Positions 12,701-27,200 are shown, numbered from the stretch's first letter. The stretch: DNA of 64,000 nucleotides from Acanthornis magna (GCA_036785705.1 JAWUZG010000032.1:16859501-16923500), one strand, 5' to 3'. Translations and numbers: made by a program. Notes: generated from the letters alone by a model not told the origin.

Positions 12701-15700
12701 GGCAAGGCAAGGCAGTAACGTCTCTGTAATTCACTCGGAAACCTTGGCAGGTAGCAATCTTGTGTACTTTGGTGAAAGTGTCTGATGAGAGATCTATCAC
12801 GCAGAGATAGATACAGAGGCATATGTATATATACTTTTTTTTTTTCTCCTGCTGAGAAGGTGGTTTTGCTCCATAGTAGGTAATTAGCAGCAGGCATGAC
12901 ACCAGTACTGTGGTCTCTGCTTTCTTCCTGTCTTGGTTGGACTTCAGCTTTGGAGCTTGCAGGTGTCTGTGACGATGGTGCAGGTGTTTGCTGTGCAATG
13001 TGCAGCTTCATTTGAGAAATGCTTTCTACTCCTCTTTTGATCTTTATCTTTTTTAAGGTCTTTTAATTGATTTGGAAATACCCATTTAATGAGTGTTGTT
13101 CTTTTAACTGTTTCATATCAGATGTTTCAAGTATATGTGTGCTCCATTAATATGAATTTTATTTGTTGACTCTGTCAAAAGTTACTTGAGATGTCCAGTG
13201 TGAACGATTTCAAAACATTATTAGCTAATCTTGTTGTTTTTACGATTGTGTGGCAAAATGGACCTGGTACTGGATTTCTTCGAAGTATACTTTGACATAC
13301 AGTGGGTACTTAGAGTTAAAAATAAAAGAAACCATTCTAAATGCACCAAACCCCAAAACAGTCACTGAACTATCAAAAAGAAGAATGTTATATGTGGGGG
13401 TTTTTGTTTTGTGACTAGTCTTTAAGGTGGAATAATTAATAAAACTATTTTAAACCCACTATTTTTCACCATTGTAATTGAAGTATCATTCCCTCTAAAA
13501 ACAGCTCGGCACGATTTTGGGAAGTTGCAGTCATACTGTATAAAAAAGTATACCAAACAATTCACTCATTTCTAATACTTTTCTTTGTACTGAATAGACA
13601 TTTGTGAAAATACAGTACCTTTTCGGTTAAAAAGTAGAACTGTCAAATTTTACGACAAAGTTTATATTCTATTGCAAGTGATTGTGTCTGTATCATCACC
13701 AGAGACGCCAACCTTTCACATTTTTTAAATCACATGTAAAATTAGTTCTTAAAATTCAGTCTGTTCCTCCCAATGCCTCACTTACATGCCAGTTGAGTCT
13801 GCTGCTCGAAAACCTCTTAAGAAATCTTCTTTTTGGACATGAAATCTCAGGGCATGTTGGGTTGTCTTTCAGAAGGTGTAAAGCTGAGCAAAATACATTT
13901 TTTCCTGTTGCAGTTGTGGGAGGTTTTATTCGTGGGTGTAAATGGCAAAACTTCAGCCCAGCCATGTGTCCATTTAGCTGCTGGTAGGGATTAGATGTTC
14001 AGAATGATTTGCTCTAGAGCTGGGGTAGGTTTACAAGGGTGCTGCTTTGCTTTGGTCACACGCAGTTAGTTCCTCTGCCATGGACTACATCTGGAGACAG
14101 CCTGGGTAGCTGTTGGCTGCTGCACTTCTTCCCTCTCAATGAGATGATGCAGCAGATACAGTATACTCTTGTGTAATACTTTCAGCCAGTATTCTCCTTC
14201 TTGTTTTTGATACAAACAAGATGACCAATCAAATGGTTTTTACCTTAATTTGTGAAAAATATATTAACATTTAAACTGCCTGCTATTAAATCACTGTTTT
14301 TTGTTTATGGAATCACTTTCTTCTGAACCATTCCCGACGGTTCTCTTTTGTCAAGGAAATTTTATTTATTATTTTTTATCATATGCATTGCTTTATGTTA
14401 CAGCTGAATAAAGAATCAAATTTCTTCCTTACTACATGCCGTACAGCAATCCTGAGTAGATGGGAGAGAACTGGAGTCTATCTCAGTACCTGGCTTCTTT
14501 ATTCCACATAGTTTGTGCTGCTTTGGTAGGCATTTAAAATCATTGCATTTTTTTACTGTTATCAGAAATCAAAAAGTCTGACAGAGAACTGCAGAGATAC
14601 TTGATATTTTTCTTTCGCTTTCATTCTGCAAAAACATTTATCTGTTACTATCTTTTGCACCATCTGAGTCAACAGAGGCTTCATCCTTGTCTGTGTGTGA
14701 AAGGGAAATTGCCCTGCTGTGCAGATGAGCAGGGAACTGGAATCAGACAGTATTTCTGTTAAGCTTCCTTAAACATTTAGTAAGAGTTTTAGAGTAAAAC
14801 CTTTGACAGATGTTGTGGTTGAAGACCTTCATGTTAAGTGGTGGTATGGGTTTCCTGGTTTTCTTTCATATCCACAAATGACTTAAAAAAATAATGGCTG
14901 TTGACTGTATTATAGAAATATATACTCAGAGCATACATAATTAATAAGAACTTGTAAATTACTTGGTATGTATAAAAACCCACAAAACCCCACAAAAAGA
15001 CTTTAAATTATATGTATTATTTTCTTTTGAATGTTTTCCTTTCAACTCCTGACAATCTTTTTTTTTGTTTCTTTCTGCTGTTTCTGTTGGAGCTTACTGG
15101 TTACTCTTAAGAACACAAATAAAGAAGAGAGTATTTGGGATATTTTTAGGGTTTTTTTTTTTTTTCAAATATCCAGGTTGTAGCTATCCAGTTGTGTTAG
15201 CTGATTTTGAACATTTTCCCCTTTTTATTTGTGCCACAGATGGGAAGCAGGCAGTGTACTGAGCAGGTCTGCACTCACCAGCACAGCGAGTGTGCTTTCT
15301 GACAGACCTGCCTGCCTGTCCAGATGTGTCTGTGCATTTGCTCAGAGTTGAATTCTTATGGAAAGACTGGAAATGGTCAGTAGTGGAAGTACAGGGGGAA
15401 CCACCACCAAGGCTGAATCCCGTATTTGGGTTTCAATATCCAAAACAGAAATGGGACTAATCTAGTGCCGTCACATATATACACAACAAGTATGCATTTT
15501 AGTTTAAATTAGGTGAGGAAAAGTAGTTCCTGTATTTGCTAATATATTTTAAACATGATGATTTGGAATGAATGTGAGAAAGTAAACAGGTAATTTTGCA
15601 GAGTTTTTCAGGTGTTAATGAAACATCAGGCTATTCAAATTTGGACATTGGACTCTTTAACCTACCTGTCTGCCTTGTACTCTCAGTGAATGGAAACAGA

Positions 15701-18608
15701 CATTTTTCCTCTAAAGGGATGTTTAGAATCTCCAAATTAAGTGCCTAGTGTGGATTGCCTTCTATTTCTGTCTCCATAAGCATGCTCTGCAGTCAGTGAA
15801 GAAAATGGGTCTGGGCTACCTGTGGAAATGTATCCCCAGTCCCTTGTCTTTTCATGTAGGGTGGTGGTGAGGGAGAGAGATGTGGCAGTGTGGGCATCAG
15901 ATTCTTGGAGGCAAAAAATCTAACAGCCTGTTCATTTGTTTGAATTAATTCCTATACATGGTGGTCCTAAAACTCCCCATCTTTTAGAGAAAGCTGAGTA
16001 AGTGACATTTCATAGGCTGGCCATTCTGTTATCTAAAGAGCTCTTCTGTTTTCATGTGGAGGGCACCTCATTCCCACGGTAACAGTGCTTCAGAGCCCTT
16101 TGTTCATCTTTGCCTCTCTTTTTGCCCCCTTTGGACGGAGGGGTATAAATCTCTTTGAAACATCCAGCTAAAATGTCAGGGTACTTAATGAAACAGTGAC
16201 ACAGCTACTTGTGTTCATCATGAAATGTTTAAACAGAGAATAATAAACAGCCAGTAAGTTCATAAGTATAACGGTATGTTTTCCTGCAAGAACTGTAAAA
16301 GTTCTCTGGTATCTGTGCTTTGCTGTTACAGTATCTGGTTTTAATGTGTGTGCCTTGGAGTGGCTTTGCAGGTAGCTCAATTTTCCTTCCTTTGGCGTCC
16401 CTAACTTTGAATGGACTAACTTCTGTCTGCTTAAACTTCCCCTCTTGCTATTTCTCCCCTTTCTCATTTGATTTTCTTCTGAAAAGCAGTGAAGAAACTA
16501 GCAAAAGAGAGGGAAGTGAGGTATAATGGAGAAATGCCATAATTCAGTTGAATGCATATTTGAATTAAGAACTATTCCTTTTAAAATTTGCATTTTGGAG
16601 TTGTATCACAGGGTGGCAATCTCTGCTTCAAAGAACCTACATGGATTTTAATAACAAACATTACACCTAGCAGAAAGAATTCTTCAGCATGCTGTGTTAT
16701 AGATCGAGACCCACAGACTAAATATTCCAAGACTGAAAAAAACTGTTAGAGATTTAAAGCAGTTTGTAAATATGAGCAGCTGTAAGCCTTGTAGCTCTCT
16801 GGGTATCAGGAATTGGAATGAAATCATCAAAGTTAACAGCAAATTCTCTGTGATACAATAGGGTCAAGGATCATACTTATTTTCTACTTAAGGTTTTGCA
16901 TATGTGAAGTTATATATATACTCAAGGTGGCATGAGGAATGGCTTTGCTGCTTAAATGACAGAAAAACTAATAGTGGTTAAAAGGTGTTAAAGGGAATCC
17001 TGTTAGCCTTCTTGTAGCTAAGGGCTATAATGACAGTTCAGAAGACAGTCTAGAAACAAGTTCTAGCCCTTTCTACAAGAAGATGGAAACTTTGACGTAG
17101 CAAAATATTTTTTCTAAAGGATGACCAGTTCGTTGTTACACAGGGGATTCGTACCATAGAGGCATGTGAAAATTAGAGGTGAGGTCTGTTTGTGGCCAGA
17201 GGAAGGGGCCAGAAAGAAGCTGGGACACTCCTGGGCCTGCATTACAGTTGTTTCACTTTCTCCATCGACTGTAGAAGGAAATTTAACTAATATAAACCAA
17301 TTTTTTTTTAGTATTTAAGTTATCCAGCAAAGTGTATCCAGCATGGTGACTATTGCGAAGCTTTGTGAGTGGCTTGTATGCTCAGCCATTAACCGTCAGT
17401 TAAGAGAAAGAAGTGGAGGGAATGACTAATGTATTGCCTGTAAATAGTGTAAAATAGAAATATAATGAGTGGGAGGAGCAGGGAATTGCAAAGAATTGGC
17501 CAGAGTCTCCAGGGTTTTGTCTTTTCCCTTCCCCCTTGCACCTGGATGGATCAATAGAAAGGGAGAGCAGTTGTGTAATGGCCTTTTTGCCCATCACTGT
17601 GTGCTGTTAGTTTGACACATGCAATTTACTTGGAAAAGCTTAAGTAGCCTTAATAACAGAAAGTCCCAGCAGAGCTGACACTAATGGTCTCCCCCGTTGT
17701 CAGTCTCAACAGAGAGATTAAGAGCTGAATGAACAAAGAGACCCAATTACCATCTCCCCCCTCTGGATGCTGCCGCATGAAAACAGGTATGAGCTATGAC
17801 AGTGGGTCTGTGAACAGACTCTGTCTCTCTGCTGTGCCCTGGCGTGAGAGGGGCTTTCACTGTGCCCTCCATTTAGTGCCCTTACTGAGGGCTGCTGCAA
17901 CATCACCCAGTCCCGACTTTTTGCACAGTGACGTCCAGTCATCTTGAAGGAAATTCAGTATGTCATGCCCTGATAATGCACAGTATTGAACATTCTTCAG
18001 ACACCATCTCATACACTGTGCTAAACCTAGCCCAGCTAGGTCTACCATTTTTTCTACACCGTTTTGCATAGGCAAATAATCTTTTCCTGGCCAAAGCTCT
18101 CAGGGAGGTGTCACAGTGCAGTTCTGCTGAGTGTGCAGCCAGAGGTGGTGTCCCCAGTGCACTGGGTTGGACTTGCAAAAAGGCCTCAAAGAAAATAGAA
18201 CATCTGTTTCTGCTTTCATCCAGAGTTTGGAGTGACTTGGTTAATAACAAAATATAAGCACTGTCTGTGATGGCTACACACTATCCTTTGTGAGTGCTGT
18301 TCCTCAAATATATTATAAAGCACAGTGCCAGCTCACTTTTGCTTCCCTTCTCTGTGACAGGTTTGTACAATCAATCCAATATTCAGTTTAAAAAAACTGC
18401 TGCTGCGTGTGCTATAATTCTGTGTCTGTTTTTATGACTAATGTGTGGAAGGCTTTAATTGCAACTCATTTCTCAGTAAGACTGGCCTTTTTTCGGGAAT
18501 GCTGCTCTTTTTCTGTTTCTGTAGTGTGGCAGATCAAAGATTTCTCACCATTAGAAAATAAAACAAATGTTTCAAGAGGGCTCTAGGTGGTCTTTACCAA
18601 CATATGGT

Positions 18609-18652
18609 TTGATTGATGGTGATGATTTAATGACTGATTGACTGATTGATTG
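18609..18652. repeat. Degenerate TGAT tetranucleotide repeat
   Basis: Repeated TGAT/TGAC units (TGATTGATGGTGATGATT, then TGACTGATTGACTGATTGAT) make an imperfect short tandem repeat in non-coding sequence. Confidence 0.8.
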
Positions 18653-20687
18653 TGAAAAGATAAGGTACCCCACCTTATTCAGTTTCACCTTTCAGTGAAC
18701 AGCTGATTTTTGAAGATACTGTTCTGTTGACAAACCAGTTGTTAAACCAAACCTGTCTCCCCTGGATTTGGAAGATTAAATAATTATTACAGCATCAGTA
18801 TTAACATTGTCTAGCCTTGTCAGTCTTTGCTTTATAATTAATTGTATTTTCTAGCATCACTTATAGTACTTTGCCAGGTACAACAGGTGAATGTTGGAGC
18901 TCAACATATTTATGTTTCAAAGGTAGTGAAACAGATGCTTTGCATTTTATAAAAAGAATATAAGTATATTAACATATTTATTTGATGGTTTTATAGAGGA
19001 ACAAGTGCTCTTGTACAATATAATAGCTAATATTTATGCTGCTAAAATATATTTAATATGCATGAAAAATAATGGTTTGGCTAAAACCAGGTTTGTACAG
19101 CTTTGTATGTTTTTCTGTGTGCATACAGCATACAAATAAACTGCACATCAGATGAATGCAATATTTAATCTAAAGTGAAATGCTTAACACTCGTAGCAGC
19201 AGTTCAAAGATGAGGACAGCTTTATTGTTATTTTAGAGTCGTCCTTTCATAACTCGAATTCTTGGCTTACTGTGGATAAGTAAAGTTTTGTTGTTGGTCT
19301 CCAGCAATTAAATTTGCTCCCTTAAATATCACAGTTACAATGTTGGTTTTTTAAGTGATTTGTGCATCCATCAAAAATGGGGGAGAGGGTAAAAATGTGA
19401 ATAATCTTTATTAACAAAGACTTGCATGACTGATACAAAAGACAGGAGTATATAAACTTTCTTTTCCCACCTAAAGAAAATCTGAAATATTGCCTCGTAA
19501 ATGGACTGGAGTGCATTTTGGGAAGTACCTATGTGTTTCTTAAAGCATGTGCATTAAGCAAATATGGTGGTTTAAAAATAAGTAGTAATTTATTATAAAT
19601 ATTTACTCTGCAGCCCAAGTGAGGTTTTTGACAGCATGGGCTTGTCCCTGGGCGATTCCCTTTTTTGTCCCTCCAGTTCTCTCTCAGTGTAGGAACTCCA
19701 CAATTGTTTTGAAGAGAATACTGGCAAAAGAAGCTTTTTCATTGCTTGTGCTCTCTTCTATTTTCTTACAAGCCTTTCATTCTTCAGAAAAGGCAGAAGT
19801 TCTTTGCCTGCCCTCCTTTGCTAACCCCTCCACTTGCCCTGATGATCATGTACATTCTCAAACCATTTCACTGCTTTTTCATCTCTTCTCTTAGTATTCA
19901 CCCTCATGTCTCATTCCTCTGCTTTTGCAAGCAGCATAAGCTCATCTGAACCTCTTCCAGCATGAAAAAAAGACCATACCATCACCAGTTACATTTGCAC
20001 ATCCAGATAGCTTCCGCTATTCTCTTCTCCCCCTTGTTGCTCAATGTGCTGTCAATAGTTGTTGGTGGCACCGGTGCCTTTTCCAGTCCAGCTTTGCACA
20101 TTTCATCCTGAGCAGCGTCTTTCCTGACCTCTTCCTCATCAAAGGTTACAATGTGCACTTCCTCCTCATCCTCAGGTCAGCTGTCATCTGTCTGCAGTCC
20201 CCAATGTTCTTGAAACCCTGCCCATGCTTTTGTTCTCTGATCTTATACAAGATGCTGGGTAGCATGCCTGGGCTCTTAAATGGTTCACAGCATTGCTGCT
20301 GGATCCCTCCTACACTCTCTGCCACTCTGTCCAGTTGCTGCCGCTTGGTTTTCCTCACAAATACAGCACTGGGGTCTATTTCACCTTTCAGGCCCTTTTC
20401 TTTGAAGTTTCAGCTTGTGAGTAGTCTTTAACAAATAGTATATAAATTAGCAGCATATTGTGTTAATTTCATACTGTAAATACTATTTGCAAGATAAACT
20501 ATTTATGTAGATGTGGAGTTACTTTTGTTAGTATACAGTTTTCAAAGAGTACAGATAAGAGATAACATACTCAAGTGAAATCACACTAGCTGTGTTCCTG
20601 ATGAACCTGGTGAGGTGAACAGAATCATATGGCTAATCAAATTATCTTGAATTAGGCTTAGTCCTGTTTCTGCACTAATGTTTCTGG

Positions 20688-20716
20688 TTTGTTTGTGGTT
20701 TGTTTGTTTGGTTTTT
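20688..20716. repeat. GTTT-type simple repeat
   Basis: Run of TTTG/GTTT units (GGTTTGTTTGTGGTTTGTTT, then GTTTGG) leading into a T run. Simple repeat with no other signal. Confidence 0.7.
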
Positions 20717-22217
20717 TAAAAAGAACCTTCTATTTTTCCAGTTCCTACGTGCAATTGTATCAGCACATAACCTATGGAACTTGTACCACCTCTGAGACAT
20801 TTTAGGAACTTGTTTTCAGAGTACACCATTTATTCCTAAATAGAAGTAGTGTGTAAGTTCATCCAATCTCTAAGAAGGGATGAGGTGAGCTCTGGAGATG
20901 TCTCTCCAATTTCTGTTTCTTGCTTCTAGCTTTAGGCTGTGTCTTTTTTGCACATCATCTTGAGCATGACTGTTAATTGCCTACCTGTAGTTTAAATACT
21001 GTTTATTTATTTGGTTCTTTATATTTCAGTTGGTATTTCCAGTTAAAATGAAACAGAAAGATGCATTCACAAGAAAGTGACATTGACAACATAGTCAGCA
21101 AAACAGTACCAAAAGGTCAAGTCACAGACATAACTAGTGCTTAGTTTTCCAATGCCTTTATTTATTATCAGGTTGTTTTTGTACTTAAACACATCTGCTG
21201 ATCTGAACACATTAGGAAACAGGATAGCAAAAGCAGCTAAATTATGTGGTGATTTTAATTAGTAGGAAAGAAGGATGGTAAGGTCTTCCAACAGCATTTT
21301 CTAATTGAAGTCACTGAACTGGCATTTCAGCAATGATTTCTGCTTCAGAGATCAAGAGAGATTATTTATCCTTAGCAGTTTTCAGCTCTCAGAAGTTCAT
21401 GCAGGCCAAGTGACTTCCATCATTCGTGAACACGGCTGTGAACTTGTCCCTTTCCTGATTTTATTGATTCATCACGTTATTTCTGGGAAGATATAAAGGT
21501 CTCTGTTGCATTTTCCTTGTCCTTACAAAGCAGTGAGAGCTGCACAATTTTATTTTCAGAGGTCAGTTAGTGGGAACCACACTGAAGAGCCGTGGTTGGA
21601 ACTTGTTTATAGTGGGAAGTGGGTGTGTAAACCTCAGGAGGAAGTGTCTGGGTTTGCCCAGGTGTGTGCAGGCAGCTGAATGCTGCAGAAAGCACTGCTA
21701 TTGAATTCTGTGTTTCTCCATCTGCTGTGATGCTCCATTTATGATGTGCTTCTCCTCACTCAGGAGCAGTGTACCACACAGTGGTGCAGAGACTCGCTGT
21801 TGTTGTCAGCACTGGGAAAGACTGAAGCTGGCATCCCCACTGTCCTTCTCCAGAGATTGCCTTGCAGGACACAGCTGTAAAATGTTCATCAGAAAAAACT
21901 GAATGATAGATCCTTGAGAGTGAGTAAAAAAACAATAAAACCTTTCAACATTTTTTGTCTAAAATGTAAACAAATAATGCCATGTAGATTTGCATTCTAG
22001 AAGTGTGTTCCAGTTCCTGGGTAACTAGGGATTGTGGAGAGCTTGGAGTTATACCTGTGGCACTGGGTTATGGTATTTATGTCACACTGCTGTGTTCTTT
22101 GGGGTGTGTAGTTCCTCGCCTCTGCCGTCCTTGTACACCTCTGTTGAACTGCATTTTTAAGGACCAGTGGCTTGAGGATTGTCTAACAGCCCGTTGAAAT
22201 GGGTTTTCCCTATGCAG

Positions 22218-22427
22218 GAGGCTAGCTTAGCTAGCTTGAATTCTTCAAGACAAAGTCACAGACTGTCCCCCCAGGAAGCCCCACCCTCTGCACAAGGAGA
22301 GGCTTTCCAAGTGCTAAAATGAGGCACTCTCACTGCCAGAGGACCAGCTGGGCTTGTGGGATCATTGACTAGGGCTTAGAAAATTAGACTCGAGAGTATA
22401 GTGTGATAACTAGAGTCAATGCAGAAG
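22218..22427 (+). other. Possible non-coding (5' UTR) exon, weakly supported
   Basis: 210 nt bounded by a good acceptor (GGTTTTCCCTATGCAG, ends 22217) and an excellent donor (AAG, then GTAAGTAA at 22428). No long frame is open, so it could only be an untranslated exon. Matching pairs of this kind arise by chance in tens of kilobases, so this is only a candidate. Confidence 0.2.
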
Positions 22428-24159
22428 GTAAGTAATTACTGAGATTTGCTGTTAGTTTCTGCACCAGTTAATTTTTGCATTTCTTTTCCAATCTGAGTGT
22501 TTTCCAGTTGTTAGAGTGCTTGCTTCAGGTGTTTACTCCAGCCCTTTGGTCCCACTGTCCTCAGCTTCCATGATGGACACTTCTGATTGAAGACCTGTGA
22601 GTGAGTTATTTGAGAACTAGTAACTGTCAGTGTCTAAGGAGAGCCTTTTCCTTCTTAAAGCATCCCTCATTATCATGCTATCACCAGTGCACCTTCTGGT
22701 CTTGCCAGAGATTTTTTTCATTGAAATAAACCTTGCACAGCTGTCTACTATCACCCTTTGCAAGCCAACATGAAAACAAGATCAGCCATGCCATCAGCAT
22801 TAAGAGATCTTCAAGTTAATAGCGCAATACAGAAAAGCAGCAAAAAATGTAATCTGATGTGATGCTTGTAGCCCATAGAATGTGTGCAAAACACCCTGTG
22901 TTTCTGTTTTTATTTTTAAAGTCATTTTTTCCCTGGGACTTGTTTTTCACAAAGATTTGGCTTATTTAGTTACTTTGTATTGATGAAGCAGTTGTGGCTG
23001 CTGCTAATGAAAGTAATTGTTTTTAGTCTTGAGGGGACTTCAGCATGTTGTCAAAAAGGATATCACAGTCCTTTAACACAATAGAGAAGGGTTTACAGGT
23101 AGATACATTCTCTGTTGCTGCCTGAAATGTTTGTGGGTTTTGGCTCTGCAAGTTATTACTGCTGCTGCCCCTCCTGCTTGTGTAAGTGCAGAGAAATGAG
23201 TGTTAAAACAGGCCCGTTGCGCTCCTCACCCTCAAATGGGTTCTTCTTGGTGCCCCCAGCTTATGACAAATAGAAACAGCATTTAACTCTTAATTCACAA
23301 ATGGGGTCGTCGAACGGAAAGGACCTATAAGCAGCGTGGGAGGGTGGAATGGGGAGGAGATGCAGGAACTTCAAAAGGAGAGGAAATCCATGGGGATTTA
23401 GCTCCACTAGGTCCAAAATCAAGAGGATTAAACTCTGCTGAGTGCCAAGCACTACACTGTAAGAATAGATCTCTGATTCCTACAAGGCAGGGAATTACTG
23501 CTTAAACTGCAGAAATAACTGAGAATTTGGAGTGTGCTGGGAAGTGAATTTGATCTGTCTGATGCAGTTGCAAGGAAAGGCAAGCCTGGCTTCAGGACTC
23601 TGGTATGCAGAAATTGATCTGTGGAGGAGATCAGAGGGAATTATTAACTGGGTGGTTGTTGTGACCTGAAGGGTTAACTGGCCTGTGGGAGTAGGAGATT
23701 TCAACTGTGGTGGGTTTCAGGGATTCTGTAATACAGAAGTGATCCCAGGGGAAGACCAGTAAAGTAACAGGCAGAGTCTCATGTCAATGATGAGCCTTGT
23801 CACGAAGTTAGGAGTCAGCCAGACATCCCTAATGAGGGTCCAAGAGTTTGTCTAGAAGATCTTGTGGAAAGTTCGTGCAGGGGGCACAACCTGTGTAGGA
23901 AAACTACAAGCAGTGCAGGAAATTCTCAGATGATAAAGCTCCGGTTTGGGTAACTTAAATCCTTTCTATAGCAGAGAGGCATAAGATGGTGTAGGACACA
24001 CTCCTTCAGTAGCTAAGAGGTGCTCTTAATTCCTGTTTTTCACCTGTGAGAACCACTAGATGATGATGATTTCTCATATGTCAGACCAATTTTTGTTTTC
24101 TAGACTGTTTCCTGTTCTTTCAGTTTCTGACAGTTATTGAACCTTATTTTCTGAGGGTG

Positions 24160-24200
24160 TTTTCCCTTTTTTCCACCTTTTCCACCTTTTTCACCTTTTC
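24160..24200. repeat. Imperfect TTTTCCACC tandem repeat (polypyrimidine)
   Basis: About four imperfect units of roughly 9-10 nt (CCTTTTTTCCACCTTTTCCA, then CCTTTTTCACCTTTT), followed at once by CAG-ATG-GTAAGT. See findings for the splice-like arrangement. Confidence 0.7.
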
Positions 24201-27200
24201 AGATGGTAAGTTCCTTGGTTTTGTCCTTATTGATGGTATCTCAGGATGCCTCTGGTTTCTAGACACCCAGCTGCCCTTCAAAGATGGTGACTGCACTTCT
24301 CAAGGACGCTGCTGGTTCCCAAGCTCACAGTCCAGCAGGCATTTCCTCTGTCAGTATTTCAGCAGACACATTCTGCTCAGTATTTCTCTCCTTGCAACCA
24401 AGTTGCCTTTAGGGCTGCTCACATCAAGAATCCTCTGCCAATACTTTGCCTAGTTTTGAGTACCAAGCCTCAAAAGAACGACATCAGGGAATGAACAAGC
24501 AGAGAGCTGCATTAAGTGATCTAGAGGGGAGCGACAAAAAAAGTCAGTGTTTTATCTGGACAAGAAAGCAGTGAAAGAAATGGAAGAGAGGAAAGGCAAA
24601 GGGATCCTGTAGAGTGATCTACCAGGCTTCATTTTGTTTGTAAATATAGTAGAAAAATATTATGTATCATTTTGATAAACCGGTTTATTTTGTGGGGAAG
24701 AGAGTGTTGTAATTGTCTGGGGTACAACACTGACAGTATTGAAATTTCTGTTCATTCCCCAGTTTCTGTGCCATTATATGCCTTCACATGGTAGTCCAGT
24801 CTGTTTGCTGAGACAGCTGCCAAATGTATGTATATGACATACGTGTTGGAATCTTTTTGTCATTTATGAACATCTTTGCACTAGAATTGAAGTAGAGACC
24901 TTCTCTGGGTATCTTTGTAGGATTCTGCACAGCCATGAAACAACAGTTTTGGTAGTTGACCTGGCTACCAAAGTAGAATTGAGCCCATGGTCTCAAGAGG
25001 AAGGGCTTTGTCCCCCTTCAGCTGCTGCTGTGTAACCCAAAACGCTGAGCACCATGGGAAGCATGGAGGCTTTGTGCACAACATCGCGAGAGTCTTTGCT
25101 GTCTTTGGCCCAAACTCATGGATAGGATAAGATAAAGTTCCTAAACCCACACTTTTCTCTCCCTACTAGGATCTCCTCAGAGATGCTTTAATGTTGCTCC
25201 CCAGTTCTTTCAAGGCTCTTCCAAAGTCTGCTGAGGTCAGAGGGAGGCTTCTGACAGGATCAGAAGGTTTGGGACATTTCCTAAAGTGGTACCCTATGGG
25301 AATCAGGTGCAGCAAATTTTAGTTCATCAGTTATGTTTTTCTCTTGGGAGTTACTGCCAGCTTCTCACCAGCAGCACTGAGGGATCAGCATATGGGTTTA
25401 GGAAATGAGAATTACAGTCCCAGTTGTGCTGACTGGTGGGGTGATTCCATGCAACAAAATGCGACCTCCATGTTTGCTTCCCTGCTGTGCGCAGTTTCTA
25501 TCGCTTGCCCATTTTCCAGGGTGTGTTAAATCCCTGGATATTTGTGCTTCCTCTTGCTGTTGCAGTACTGTGTGGTGGGAGGCAACTGGAAAAATCATGA
25601 TCTCTTGATGGTAACAGTGTGCTCCATAGCAGGGGCACACACCTCTCTGAGGGTTACAGTGGACATACTCAGCACTTCCACCCATGCTTGTCTGAATAAT
25701 ATCTCTCTCCCACCCTGGCAACTCCATCCACTGACTTTCAGCTTGAGCCTTGTTAAGCTTTTAATTGACACACCGCCTGCCAGACTCTTGCTTTCGTGCC
25801 AGAAGCCTAGCAGTATTGAGGAGTATTGTGCCAACACCCAAACATCTCAGGTACCCACGTTGTCTCCGTGATTCAGTGCTGAACTGCGTGTCACTGGTCC
25901 ACCTACCTCACCACATCTCCTGGTACTCTCCCGAAATATCAGCTGTGAGGGTACAGGAGGGGCTGTGTCATTGCTGCTGGCAGCTCCTAAGTAATGTTTT
26001 CTTGAAGAGGAAGAACATCTCCAGTGTTTTTTTGCTGGCTGAAAAATACTTTGAAGTTGGTAAATGTGTTTTTTTCTTCTCTGCCCTGTCAGCCAGAGCA
26101 TTACCTGATCACTGCCTGGATGCACATATTTATTAATGTGTATAAAAGATAGGATCTACCTCAAATAGGAGTTCATGCCTTGGTTCTGGTTGGCATTAGA
26201 TTGTCATAGTGATGTTTTCTGACCTTGAAAAAAAATTATAAATGTAGGAATTATTTTTTTTCTTGAAATTTTCTCTAGTGTCTTTTGCAGTATTAACCTG
26301 AGTTACTATTATGTGCTGTCTGGGAGAGTGTGGGGCTGCTTGTGCTAGCAGGGAAGAGGGTTCAGGTCATGTATGAGCTGGAGGAGACCTCTGCACCCCG
26401 ACTCTGACATGGCAGCAGCAGGGTCCCCAAACTGAATGACAGGTACTGTCCATGCTAAAGTTAATCTGAACCCTGACAGCAGCGGATATGCTTTGGGGCT
26501 AAGAAAGGAGGGAGGAACAGCAGAGAAGGAAAGGGAGTTGTTTGTGGAAAGGATTACAGCACTTTCTGCTCACAGTGAGGTCTTGCAGTCATTTTAATGG
26601 CTCCTTCACAGAGGGTGACAATGAGGGACCGTTCTCCCATCCAGAAGCCCCACTGTGTGTGAGGGTGACATAAACCCCCACTCTCCCATGAGCACAGCCA
26701 TGTGTCTGCTTCGTTCCCAAGGTTGGGCTCCGGCACTTCTGTTAAACAGCAGTCAGCTGGAAAGATCTCCTAACTGGTTTTATGCAAATGGAAGTGGATA
26801 TCTCATCATGTGTGTTTGCACTCTGGCACTGTCCCCTATCAAACAATAGATATTGTTTTGTCATGTAAATAGTGCTCAACTGACAGGGCTTGCTGAGAGC
26901 TGAGCTCGTTTGTATTGAGTGGTTTTGACATGTTTGTGTGTATGCAGGTGTTGAAAGAGAGAGGGGGGAGCAACAAAGCTGTGAAACTTCAGTGAGACAA
27001 GCCAAATAAACCCCCCAAATCATGTTATATGGAAAGTGGTAGGTATATAACCTGTGTGTTGGGTAAGGGAGGTCAGGGCTACCTGTCAAAGAGGTAAGTA
27101 GGAGGGGGAGAAAAACAGTTATTTTAGTACCAGGAGATCAGTTATGTCTAAGCAATGACTTGAAACTGCCTCTGATCTTCATCATTGGTCTCCACATGTC

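Larger units (their letters stand above)
6241..22217. other. Non-coding sequence with simple repeats
   Basis: About 16 kb without a supportable gene. It holds the TA/CA microsatellite at 8647-8722, an AT-rich inverted repeat at 9734-9770, a poly-T tract at 15148-15166 and a TGAT-type repeat at 18609-18652. GC-richer patches (9150-9620, 12080-12200) have ORFs in several frames at once and no protein I recognise. Taken to be intron or upstream DNA of ANKRD6. Confidence 0.6.

Noticed and set aside
22219..22235. GCTAGC repeated around TTA as a possible binding site.
   Set aside because: Very short; expected by chance.
25398..26136. Cluster of overlapping ORFs of about 80-123 codons on both strands.
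   Set aside because: Mutual shadows with no splice logic, homology or conserved motif.
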